Below are positions 55,638 to 63,999 of a stretch of 64,000 nucleotides of DNA, piece after piece. The translations under genes were made by a program, and so were the position numbers. The stretch lies in contig JBBMRB010000012.1 in the NCBI GenBank assembly GCA_038900335.1, positions 1 through 64,000 on the forward strand. Reading direction: 5' to 3'. Numbering within the stretch: the stretch's first letter is position 1; every line of letters starts with the position of its first letter. The notes below the pieces were generated by a model. It worked only from the letters and a program-made list of their open reading frames with translations, was not told the DNA's origin and did no database searches. Source of the stretch: Rs1 sp038900335 (GTDB lineage Bacteria > Pseudomonadota > Gammaproteobacteria > Pseudomonadales > Balneatricaceae).

Positions 55638-56132
55638 ATGAGCAACCTCAGCCCGCAAGAGCTGCCATCCATTAAGCTAACAAATAAGGATCGGCAGTTA
55701 CTCGAATTACTAAAGATCAACGCGAGAGAGTCTAATGCTTCTTTGGCACGAAAAATTGGTGTATCGCGCGCAACAGTGCAAGAGCGTATTAGCCGATTAG
55801 AAGCCGCTGGCATTATTGAAGGCTATAGCGCAAATATTAATGAACAGAAATTACAAAACAGCAAAAACATTGAAGCGGTTGTGATGATGCTCGTTGAGAA
55901 CAAAGCATTTAATGAAACCTTTATCGCCCTAGAAGAAATGCCTAATATTGTGGCCATTCACTCATTAAGTGGCGAGTGGGACTGGGCTCTATTGGTATCA
56001 GCGCCAAGTATTGATGAGTTCCACCAATGCATTACCGATATAAACCAGCTAGCGGGTGTTAAAGCGACGGTTTCTCATATTATTATGAAAACTAGACTTG
56101 ATCGCAGAAAGAAAATCAAAAACGGTTTTTAA
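55638..56132 (+). CDS. Lrp/AsnC-family regulator
   Basis: A 164-residue Lrp-type regulator. The helix-turn-helix (~16-62) includes LLELLKINARESNASLARKIGVSRATVQERISRLEAAGII (core ARKIGVSRATVQERI). The C-terminal AsnC ligand domain (~80-155) has the typical SGEWDWALLV (~115). A 15-residue N-terminal extension precedes the HTH. It is encoded near frmA but on the other strand, and its target is unknown. Confidence 0.88.
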   Translation: MSNLSPQELPSIKLTNKDRQLLELLKINARESNASLARKIGVSRATVQERISRLEAAGIIEGYSANINEQKLQNSKNIEAVVMMLVENKAFNETFIALEEMPNIVAIHSLSGEWDWALLVSAPSIDEFHQCITDINQLAGVKATVSHIIMKTRLDRRKKIKNGF

Positions 56133-56154
56133 CTTTATAGCAAAAGTAAAAATC

Positions 56155-56181
56155 GCCCCGCACAGTGATCCTGAGCAGGGC
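56155..56181 (-). terminator. Terminator after frmA
   Basis: GCCCCGC and GCAGGGC form a stem with one G-T or mismatch pair. On the minus strand it is followed by GATTTTTACTTTT, just beyond the frmA stop. Confidence 0.6.
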
Positions 56182-56188
56182 TGATACG

Positions 56189-57319
56189 TTATTTATTAAA
56201 GTGAATAACGCTGCGAATACTCTTACCTTCATGCATTAAATCAAATGCGTCATTAATACCTTCAAGCCCCATCGTATGAGTAATAAAATAATCTAGCTTG
56301 AATTCGCCTTTAAGGTATCTTTCAACATACTCAGGTAGTTCAGAACGTCCTTTTACACCACCAAAAGCAGTGCCGCGCCACACTCGCCCAGTGACTAACT
56401 GAAATGGTCTGGTCGATATTTCTTGGCCTGCTCCTGCAACCCCAATAATAACGGATTCGCCCCAACCCTTATGACAGCACTCTAGCGCCGAGCGCATGGT
56501 ATTAACATTGCCAATACATTCAAAAGAAAAATCGACACCACCATCGGTTAGCTCGACAATAACGTCTTGAATGGGCTTGTCATAGTTTTTCGGGTTAATA
56601 CAATCAGTGGCACCTAATTGCTTAGCGAGCTCAAACTTTGACTCATTAATATCAATCGCAATAATACGACCGGCTTTGGCCATTTGTGCACCAATCACCG
56701 CAGACAGACCAATACCACCTAAACCGAAAATAGCGACAGTATCGCCCGCTTGCACTTTTGCAGTATTAACCACAGCGCCCATACCCGTTGTGACGCCACA
56801 ACCTAGCAGACAGACTTCTTCTAAAGGCGCATCTTTATTCACTTTCGCTAACGAGATTTCAGGTAACACAGTATATTCTGAAAACGTTGAGCACCCCATG
56901 TAATGATAAATAGGCTGGCCATTGACAGAGAAACGTGTGGTGCCATCTGGCATTAACCCCTTGCCCTGGGTCTCTCTTATTTTCTGACACAAATTGGTTT
57001 TGCCCGATAGGCAAAATTTACACTCGCCGCACTCAGGTGTATAAAGTGGAATAACGTGATCGCCAACAGCAACACTACTAACGCCTTCACCGATCGATTC
57101 AACAATACCGCCACCTTCATGGCCCAATACTGCAGGGAAAATGCCCTCAGGGTCATCGCCTGATAAAGTAAAGGCATCTGTATGACACACACCAGAGGCG
57201 ATAATCTTTACTCGAACTTCGCCTTTTTGCGGTGGCATGACATCAATTTCTTCTATTTTTAATGGCTCCCCTGCTGCCCAAGCAACAGCGGCTTTCGCCT
57301 TTATTATTCCTGCACTCAT
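56189..57319 (-). CDS. frmA: S-(hydroxymethyl)glutathione dehydrogenase
   Basis: A 376-residue class III alcohol dehydrogenase that oxidises the glutathione-formaldehyde adduct with NAD+. The catalytic zinc site shows in SGVCHTDAFTLSG and GHEGGG, the structural zinc site is CGECKFCLSGKTNLC (four Cys), and the cofactor loop is GLGGIGL (~197). The frame is open back to 57352, but ATG 57319 gives the standard start MSAGIIKAKAAVAW. FrmB hydrolase is not next to it. Confidence 0.95.
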   Translation of the reverse strand: MSAGIIKAKAAVAWAAGEPLKIEEIDVMPPQKGEVRVKIIASGVCHTDAFTLSGDDPEGIFPAVLGHEGGGIVESIGEGVSSVAVGDHVIPLYTPECGECKFCLSGKTNLCQKIRETQGKGLMPDGTTRFSVNGQPIYHYMGCSTFSEYTVLPEISLAKVNKDAPLEEVCLLGCGVTTGMGAVVNTAKVQAGDTVAIFGLGGIGLSAVIGAQMAKAGRIIAIDINESKFELAKQLGATDCINPKNYDKPIQDVIVELTDGGVDFSFECIGNVNTMRSALECCHKGWGESVIIGVAGAGQEISTRPFQLVTGRVWRGTAFGGVKGRSELPEYVERYLKGEFKLDYFITHTMGLEGINDAFDLMHEGKSIRSVIHFNK

Positions 57320-57412
57320 GTGAATACCTACATTATCTGATAAAAAAACCAACCTGAACTCGGTTGCACTTAATACTTAATTTACAATCACTAATAATCC
57401 GTACTGCCTAGC

Positions 57413-58318
57413 TTAAACTGATATGCACGCAAACTCGATGTTTTCATTAAGGCTGTATAACAGGCCTTCAATCTCTTTAGCATAACTGATTTGGCTGTTA
57501 GTATTCTCAACCAATATAGCTCTTACCACATCTTTAACCGTTTGCCCTGCCATCACGATTTGCACTAAAGCGACCTGTAAAGGCGAAAGGCTAGGGTTAA
57601 ATGCAGCGTTCTCAGCATAGCGCCCTTGAAAAACAGCACCAGAGCTTAACTCTAATGCGATGCCGCAATAATACTGACTATAAGGCGCATAACTTAAATT
57701 CATCGCCGCAAGCGCCGCCTGTGCTAACCGTCCCTCACTCGCACGATCATTAAACGCATAGCTTTGCGCCTGCTGATCCATTAATCGTCTTGAGGTCGCT
57801 AAATCTTGGGGGCCAAAAGAGTCAGGAAGGTAGTGCTGCAACATCTGCAGCTCACGATTTGGCAGCTGAATACTCAGCTCATTCGCACTGCTCAACTCAT
57901 TCATAAATTGACGACAATGCCCGCATGGGCTGTAATTAACACTAATATTCAAAATACCCAATTCCCCTTTTAACCACGCGTGGGAAATAGCCGATTGTTC
58001 AGCGTGAACGCTATGTGAAAGCGGCACATTTTCAAATTCCATATTAGCGCCAAAATACAAACGCCCAGACAAACCTGTAGCAATAGCCCCGACACTAAAA
58101 TTAGAAATGCTCGATATGGATAACGATGTCGCAAGCGGTAATAGCGCCAACGTTAAATCACCCATCGTTAAACCACTGACTGCTAATAAGGATGCGACTT
58201 GCTCTTTTGATAATGTCGCATCAAATGCAGGATTATCGATAATATCTACTAACGCTGTCGCGAGATTTTTATTGTTTGAATCCATACTCGCTAAGGCAGC
58301 TTTAAAATTAAACGCCAT
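57413..58318 (-). CDS. cdd: Cytidine deaminase
   Basis: A 301-residue, dimeric E. coli-type Cdd that converts cytidine and deoxycytidine to uridine forms. The zinc ligands and catalytic Glu show in HAEQSA (His105, Glu107) and PCGHC (Cys132, Cys135). The second half is the catalytically silent repeat usual for this type (AYAPYSQYY region). Its product can enter the nucleoside hydrolase pathway encoded at 4.6-12.3 kb, though it is not linked to that operon. Confidence 0.95.
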   Translation of the reverse strand: MAFNFKAALASMDSNNKNLATALVDIIDNPAFDATLSKEQVASLLAVSGLTMGDLTLALLPLATSLSISSISNFSVGAIATGLSGRLYFGANMEFENVPLSHSVHAEQSAISHAWLKGELGILNISVNYSPCGHCRQFMNELSSANELSIQLPNRELQMLQHYLPDSFGPQDLATSRRLMDQQAQSYAFNDRASEGRLAQAALAAMNLSYAPYSQYYCGIALELSSGAVFQGRYAENAAFNPSLSPLQVALVQIVMAGQTVKDVVRAILVENTNSQISYAKEIEGLLYSLNENIEFACISV

Positions 58319-58522
58319 ATATTTCTCTTAAATAAAATATTTTAATAAAAAAGAGGCACATCGCTAAATATCACTTCTTTTTCAATCTGTTGATTGTAAA
58401 GCGCACGGCGAATTTAAGAAAGTGTCTTAGCTTTGATCGCTAAAATTAAATATGTGGGGAGTACACATGCTAGAGTGAATTTTGTAATAGGTAGGTTAAG
58501 AGCATAACGCCCAACCGCCTTC

Positions 58523-59833
58523 TCATTTACCTAAAACCCAATAATCCAGCAAAAATATCAACGCAACAACTAACGTCGATAAAAACAGCGCATAACATAA
58601 ATTCCAACGCAGAACCTTTTCACTGCTCACGCCATATGCTCCCTGAATTGAAATATTAACCCCTGATAACGGCCCTACTGTCGCCCCGATACTCCAAGCT
58701 GATAAAACAATAAAAGCCAGTAAACTAGGATCAGGATGCAGTGGTAACACTACTGGTGCAATAATAGAGATCCCAATCAACATATGAAACCCCACCATAG
58801 TCAACGCCACGATAAAGACAAAGCAAATGCTGGCAGTCACAGCGTCAAACTGAGAAAAGGGAGCAAACCATGTTTGATTCAATAATATTGCCTGCAAGCC
58901 CACGCCAAAAATACCTGCCGATAAAAACAACACGATTTCATTGTGCATATTCGCTATTCTGTTTTCTACATGACGTTTAAACATCACCTTAGGCTGATCT
59001 TTTTTTAATAACAGCAACAGACATAATATGGGCGAGCACAAGGTGATAATAAATAAAATGGATAGCTGCGGATAAAGATAGTGAAGAACAAAAACAACTA
59101 AGGTTAATATGGATGGCAGGTACAAACTATTTAACCTTAATGGATAACCATAAAAGACCTCATTAGCTGCCTGCTTCTTCACCTCAAAAAAAGTAAACAA
59201 CATCCCCATAAAAGCAAGACCTGCGCCGATAGGTATCAGTAATACCAAATTAGCACTAGGAGCATAATTTAACGCCACCGCCATTGCAGCAAAAAAAGGG
59301 GACCAAAAAGCAGCCGTTGAAAACCCTCTACTGAGCACCGTTATTTGCGCACGACTTAACGCTCTATTCGCAGACATACGATCACCATGAATAAACAGTG
59401 ATGATATGTTGATGATAGCACCGAATAAATGCACACCTAAAAAGGTACTGATGATGAAACGCCTGCCCTGCGGTAAAGATTCCTTCTCACCTACCTTAGG
59501 TTGGCTAATCAACGTAAGAAAACTCACTGCGACCAGCATAGAGACAATACTAAGATTACCTTTAAGTAATTCTAATAACGAGGGCGAGTGATCAAACAAC
59601 AAAGAAAAGCCACTAAACACCAACCCTAAACTCGCCAAAACAATAGATTGTATAGCGTTACGAGTGCTCAACTTTTTACGCAGCTTAAAAACAGCCGACC
59701 AATAAAGACCAGCAGACACCAAAATAGCCGGTGCATAGACATAACCTATTAGGCTAAAAACAACACCCAGCAAGATGACATAACCAATAGACAAACGAGA
59801 AAACTGTTTAGCGCAGCGAGCAATAGTATTCAT
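58523..59833 (-). CDS. Unassigned twelve-helix membrane transporter-like protein
   Basis: A 436-residue protein with about twelve hydrophobic segments. I cannot place it in a named family with certainty. The Gly/Pro/Asn-rich segment AWSIGATVGPLSGVNIS (~383) and a mirror-like SRGFSTAAFWSPFFAAMA (~166) suggest the two inverted re-entrant loops of the ion-transporter superfamily that holds DctM and ArsB. The N-terminal ~130 residues are less conserved-looking. No partner gene is next to it. Confidence 0.65.
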   Translation of the reverse strand: MNTIARCAKQFSRLSIGYVILLGVVFSLIGYVYAPAILVSAGLYWSAVFKLRKKLSTRNAIQSIVLASLGLVFSGFSLLFDHSPSLLELLKGNLSIVSMLVAVSFLTLISQPKVGEKESLPQGRRFIISTFLGVHLFGAIINISSLFIHGDRMSANRALSRAQITVLSRGFSTAAFWSPFFAAMAVALNYAPSANLVLLIPIGAGLAFMGMLFTFFEVKKQAANEVFYGYPLRLNSLYLPSILTLVVFVLHYLYPQLSILFIITLCSPILCLLLLLKKDQPKVMFKRHVENRIANMHNEIVLFLSAGIFGVGLQAILLNQTWFAPFSQFDAVTASICFVFIVALTMVGFHMLIGISIIAPVVLPLHPDPSLLAFIVLSAWSIGATVGPLSGVNISIQGAYGVSSEKVLRWNLCYALFLSTLVVALIFLLDYWVLGK

Positions 59834-60060
59834 TAATTATATTCAGTCAGTGTGAGAAAACAAAAGCTCATATTATTGTACGTTGTTTTCCTTAAGAAAA
59901 ATCTGCAAATAACATTTTGGCAGCCATACTTTCATTCTAGTTTAATTTGCTCTGTACAGCCACATTGAAAATGAAGGTTTATGTTTGATAGTACTGATGG
60001 GGGGGTAGCAAAGATGTACGAAGAACATGTAGCGCAGTTAAACTTCTCGTTAGAGCTCTG
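59834..60060. other. Intergenic stretch
   Basis: Probably the promoter region of the membrane protein on the right side of its start; no gene seen. A G-run of seven occurs near 60000. Confidence 0.5.
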
Positions 60061-60300
60061 CTAATCGCGCAGAATTTCTTCAACCAACCTGCCACCAGTA
60101 ATCATACATTCACCAATTAACAAATCTTCAATCTCATTAAAACCAGTTGATTCCGATAAAATTATTGGCCCGTATTAGACGACAATTAGCTTGACCGCTT
60201 TTGGCCTATAAGAAATAATGATTTCAGTTAAAGAGTCTAGAACATCATCGGTCATGTTTTCAGGCGGACCTAGTTCTAAATATTTTTTGCATCTAATTTG
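60061..60300 (-). pseudogene. Decayed ORF with one in-frame stop
   Basis: One minus-strand frame reads 58.. codons before and after a single TAA (60175-60177). The translation around it runs KYLELGPPENMTDDVLDS, then EIIISYRPKAVKLIVV, the stop, then YGPIILSESTGFNEIEDL and a final stop at 60061-60063. It has protein-like composition, no good start, and is open on both sides of the lone stop. The core SYRPKAVKLIVV-x-YG is reminiscent of nucleotidyltransferase openings, but this is weak. I treat it as a gene remnant. Confidence 0.45.
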
Positions 60301-60604
60301 CTAGTATAGCTTTTTTATTTAAAAATAAATTGCTCAACATGATAGTGACCCTATTGAGCAATGCCATTGCTACAAACCTAACCTTGCTTACATATATTTA
60401 AAGGTGTTGTGGAGTAGGAGCTTAAAAAACAGTTGCGTTATCAACACTCATCATCAAAATATACAAATACGCTACTTTATAATTCAAGCCTAAAACAGGT
60501 AACACTGCCCAGACCAAACCCTGAATAAAACACCTCTTTATAACTATAAACTGCCTTTATAGCTGGGCGAAAAATATTATTCCACGATGCTTACCTTGTG
60601 GGCT

Positions 60605-60886
60605 TTAGTCCCATATGATATTTAAAGGTTCCCTAATTTTGATGTTATTTATATCGGTGCAATCTAGTATTCTCCCGTATTGCAAAAATCTATTTTTAGC
60701 AAATAATTCGTATAACTCCGTGTTCTTCTCTGTAAACTGTGCAGGCGGCATTTGAGTTGATACTTGTTCAAGATTCAATCCAGTAATTTGCATAAGTTTA
60801 AGGGCATCACTCTCCAATAAAACTTGCGGATTACTTGGTGTGCCGTAAGACCAACCGCAATACCCATTGTGTACGAAATAATCCAT
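60605..60886 (-). CDS. Unknown 93-aa protein
   Basis: I do not recognise the product. It opens MDYFVHNGYCGWSYGTPS and ends LNIIWD, with mixed, soluble-type composition and no membrane helix. A good ribosome site (AGAGGA, four bases ahead of ATG 60886) supports translation. It is isolated between the decayed ORF and a 1.1-kb empty stretch next to a cassette array, so it may be an acquired orphan. Confidence 0.6.
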   Translation of the reverse strand: MDYFVHNGYCGWSYGTPSNPQVLLESDALKLMQITGLNLEQVSTQMPPAQFTEKNTELYELFAKNRFLQYGRILDCTDINNIKIREPLNIIWD

Positions 60887-61981
60887 AGATCCTCTAGAAA
60901 CTTAACAGCGTATTAAGCGACCCATGACGATAGATACCGACTTTGGATCCCTGCCACTTTTTGAAAATTAATTTCCTTCGTTTTATCTTACTTTTTAAGT
61001 AATTACGAGCCTTTTTAAAAATGGCTATTATGAAAGGCTGCCTATCTCTTGTTTAACAAAAAAGCCTAATAAAAAACATCATTATATAAATTAAATATTA
61101 ATAATATCATTAGCTATCTAACAAGTAGAATTTATGACTTTCATATTTTGTTCAGCAACCATACATAAGCTGTAGATCATATATTAATTGAAATATCATC
61201 GCTTAGGTACAAGTTGATCTATCAATTTAATCGCTGAAGTTTGTCTTTTCTTTTAAATTCTCAACTGTCTTAACACACGGAGGTTTGTTATTCTGTGACG
61301 CGATCATGTTATCGCTAGCTGTCGTCGCTAAACCATATAATGATCAGGTACTGATATAGGTTTTAGTATACTGTTTTTTTTCAATATATCGCTTAAGTAT
61401 AACTTATATTTCAACCTACACTAATCAGTAGCATTTACTAAAAAGACATCAAAAAACATGACGGTGACATTTTCAAGAACAAAAAATAACTCATTGTATT
61501 AACAGGAATAAATAGACCATATCTCATGACAAATACTGACAATAAAACACAACACACACCTATGATGCATGAATACCTATCTGTTGATTTATATAAACTT
61601 TTTATTAAAAAATAAAAAAACCTACACTTTAACCTACACTTATTTCAGCTTTTAAATATGCCTAATGAATAAGGGATTTATCATATAATGTTGAATTAGG
61701 CTTAATCCTCACCCCGTTTAAGGACTGTGCCGTAAAATTCACCAAGTTAAAAGATAATTAAACCGTATCACTCGCCAATAAAAAATCACTAAGATCGTGA
61801 GTAAAACTTTTCTTTAAAACTTCCAAGCAATAAATGTTAGAGCATATTATTTGATAGACGTTAGAAGGAACGTCGCCATTTACTACACTAGCTATTATTT
61901 TTTAGTAATCCACATCTAGTTTATAAGAATAAAAATAGAGAGACAGTAATCATTTTTAAACATTCAGAAAATCAAGTTCTG
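60887..61981. other. 1.1-kb AT-rich region without genes
   Basis: No frame of note on either strand and no RNA gene that I can recognise. The stretch is strongly AT-rich and separates the orphan gene from the distal cassette site. It may be eroded cassette DNA or a host spacer. Confidence 0.65.
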
Positions 61982-62081
61982 TCCGCTGATGACACAAAGC
62001 GGCAACAAAATAGCTGGCTAAAATTAGCGAGGAACGAGCAAAAACCAGCTGTTTTTTGTCCGTTTAAGCAACTTGTTAAAA
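61982..62081 (-). other. Distal attC-like cassette site, degenerate end
   Basis: Read on the minus strand it starts with a good core (TTTTAAC; GTTAAAA on plus 62075-62081). Inner arms AAACGGACAAAAAACAGCTGG and CCAGCTATTTTGTTGCCGC can fold on each other (core pairing CAGCTGG/CCAGCT). The far core, expected near 61982-61990, has lost its AAC/GTT form. This is what the last site of an integron array may look like. Confidence 0.75.
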
Positions 62082-62083
62082 GG

Positions 62084-62767
62084 CTATTCTGCTGTTCTTC
62101 CCATAAACTCTGAAACGGCAGAGAGCATAAATTCTACTTGCTCTTTGTTATAGGCTTCAAAGTCACCATGAGCAGCGTTATTTCGTATGCCAAGCCAAAA
62201 TGTCACACTTTTTTGATCCAGTTTTGAATAAACTGTAGATTTTACTAAATCAGCATTTATAACATCTGCTTTCTTAGGTATTAATTTTTCGCCACGTTCA
62301 ATAGCTAAATCAATATCATTAGCTAGGCAAAGGTTTTTTAAGTGTTGCTCTAGTGCGCTCCCAATTAGAACCGCAGCTGGATCTTTATAACCTTCTTGCA
62401 ATAAATGCTCAGCCATTTCAAGAAAGTCTCCGAAAATATCAGCAGATATTAAGCCTTTTGTGGATGTTAGCCAACCTTGCTCGATTTCACCTTTTACAGC
62501 ATGTAACATTCCAATACCCCGTTTACATGAGAGAGGAGATGCATCTTTAACTTTTTCTGAAAAATCAACAAAATATGGATGATTATTACCAAAAAGCTTT
62601 AATACAAAAGAAATGGTTGCAGACCTGAATTTATAAAAGCTAATTAGGTCGACTAGCTTTGCACCATTAAAGCCTGCACGTTCAGTTGCTAATACTTCTT
62701 CACCCAATTTGATTAGTTCATCTACTCGACAGATAAGTTTTTCTGAATTCAATGTAACACTCTCCAT
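62084..62767 (-). CDS. Cassette protein with HEPN-type RNase motif
   Basis: A 227-residue, mostly helical protein. The C-terminal part (~130-222) has a HEPN-like pattern: GSALEQHLKNLC (~136), then GIRNNAAHG with Arg195-x4-His200, matching the R-x4-6-H RNase motif. The N-terminal ~120 residues are unassigned. HEPN proteins are often RNA-cutting toxins or defence effectors, but some are inactive. The stop lies two bases from the attC core. The start ATG 62767 is only 5 bp from the previous attC, whose R' core AAAAGG serves as the ribosome site. Confidence 0.75.
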   Translation of the reverse strand: MESVTLNSEKLICRVDELIKLGEEVLATERAGFNGAKLVDLISFYKFRSATISFVLKLFGNNHPYFVDFSEKVKDASPLSCKRGIGMLHAVKGEIEQGWLTSTKGLISADIFGDFLEMAEHLLQEGYKDPAAVLIGSALEQHLKNLCLANDIDLAIERGEKLIPKKADVINADLVKSTVYSKLDQKSVTFWLGIRNNAAHGDFEAYNKEQVEFMLSAVSEFMGRTAE

Positions 62768-62771
62768 TGCC

Positions 62772-62871
62772 TTTTAACGCCCACTTAAGCGGACAAAAAT
62801 AGTTGGTTAAAATGTGTAGCGAAGCGAAACCTAACTAACTGTTTTTGTTCCGTTTGAAGTGCTTGTTAGGC
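62772..62871 (-). other. attC site between HNH and HEPN cassettes
   Basis: A 100-bp site. On the minus strand it opens GCCTAAC (plus GTTAGGC, 62865-62871) and ends GTTAAAA (plus TTTTAAC, 62772-62778). Inner arms CACTT-CAAACGGA / TCCGCTTAAGTG and ACAAAAACAGTT / AACTATTTTTGT pair with a few bulges. This is the R"-L"-L'-R' layout of an integron attC. The R" core overlaps the HNH stop codon by one base. Confidence 0.88.
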
Positions 62872-63623
62872 TACCAGTAAGTGTACGACAAATGATTAGT
62901 AGCAAGAACTTTTGCCCCTTTTGAAGTGTTGCATGACTCGCAGGTCAACTGAAAATTGGTAGGGTCATTCGTGCCACTAGCCCTCAATGGAACCATATGA
63001 TCAATGTGTCGCTTACCTGTTGGGACCATTATATTTGTTAAATCACAACCACATAATTGACACCGGCCTTTATCTCGATGAAAAATTGCATTTTTAAGCC
63101 ATACAGGGAAATAAGCTCTCTTAACAACTCCTGGAGCAATTATACATGGATGCTCGTGAGGCTGGAGTCCCAATATGAAGGGGCTCAAAAACTTATTAAA
63201 TTCGAATAGAAAAGTCCGATTGGCAAACAACATTTGAAATACTGCTTCAGTAATTAATCTTGTTGCTGCATCTAAAAGGGGGCGCAATTCATTTATATGG
63301 CTTTCAACCTCATCTGGAATAAACCATACGGGGCGAGGAATATTTGCACCATCTAGTATGGGGCCAAAATCACTAATAATAGCCTCACCATCAACCTTTC
63401 CTAAATAGTGTTGTATACCAAAACAGTTAATATTATAGATGAATGTATGCAATAGCGTATATTGCTGTGGTTTTTCTATTTGTTCAAAAAATGAGTTCGT
63501 TCTGAACTCAAAAAAATCAGCGATAATATCTCCGGGAGCAATATCAGATGGATTTCTAACCGCCGAAATCGCTGCATCAGCAAAAGAATAGGCTGATGAA
63601 TAATTTATTTCCTTAGGATTCAA
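62871..63623 (-). CDS. HNH endonuclease-domain cassette protein
   Basis: A 250-residue protein. The C-terminal HNH domain (~182-235) shows GRCQLCG (Cys188, Cys191), RHIDHMVPL (His206, Asp208, His209), N223 and CESCN (Cys228, Cys231), that is, a complete zinc-stabilised HNH nuclease. The N-terminal ~170 residues are unassigned, helical, and may be a specificity or sensor part. TTG 63623 is the start, with GGAG seven bases ahead; the ATG nearby is out of frame. A DNA-cleaving or nicking function is likely; the defence role is inferred from the cassette context. Confidence 0.83.
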   Translation of the reverse strand: MNPKEINYSSAYSFADAAISAVRNPSDIAPGDIIADFFEFRTNSFFEQIEKPQQYTLLHTFIYNINCFGIQHYLGKVDGEAIISDFGPILDGANIPRPVWFIPDEVESHINELRPLLDAATRLITEAVFQMLFANRTFLFEFNKFLSPFILGLQPHEHPCIIAPGVVKRAYFPVWLKNAIFHRDKGRCQLCGCDLTNIMVPTGKRHIDHMVPLRASGTNDPTNFQLTCESCNTSKGAKVLATNHLSYTYW

Positions 63624-63640
63624 TTCTAAACTCCATAAAA

Positions 63641-63740
63641 GCCTAACGCCGCACTAAGCGGACTAAAATTGTGGGTTAAAATGTGTAGCTAAGCGAAACG
63701 TAACCCACTGGTTTAGTTCTGTTTAAGTGCCTTGTTATAC
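63641..63740 (-). other. attC site upstream of HNH cassette
   Basis: A 100-bp site like the previous one. On the plus strand it begins GCCTAAC (63641-63647) and ends GTTATAC (63734-63740). The inner arms GCACTAAGCGGACTAAA and TTTAGTTCTGTTTAAGTGC are complementary with bulges. The short central part AATGTGTAGC-AAGCGAAAC is almost identical to that of the neighbouring site. It follows the stop of the next cassette gene by seven bases. Confidence 0.87.
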
Positions 63741-63747
63741 CGCCTAT

Positions 63748-63999
63748 TTAGCTACTGCTGATTTCTGAAAGCCAAGAGCTGATTGTAATTATTAAGTCTT
63801 TATGAGTTCGATGATAGCCATCCACCCTAATTTCTTTTTCATCCAGCATTGCTTGTCGTGTAATATCATCACTTAAATCGAAGCGAATTAGTGTATTTAT
63901 ATACTCTAGTGAATAAAATCGACCATCATCCTTAAGTTCGTTTAATCTACTTTCCTTGATAACAGTCGCGTAATCTAGTTTCCCATTTACAATCTTCAA
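63748..63999 (-). CDS. Unknown cassette protein, cut by window edge
   Basis: Eighty-three residues are visible, reading (M)KIVNGKLDYATVIKE to LSEISSS. The only start is a TTG at the window's last bases, so the gene may extend past 64000. Soluble, acidic, no recognised domain. It is followed by an attC site and is therefore a cassette gene. I give no function. Confidence 0.6.
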   Translation of the reverse strand: MKIVNGKLDYATVIKESRLNELKDDGRFYSLEYINTLIRFDLSDDITRQAMLDEKEIRVDGYHRTHKDLIITISSWLSEISSS

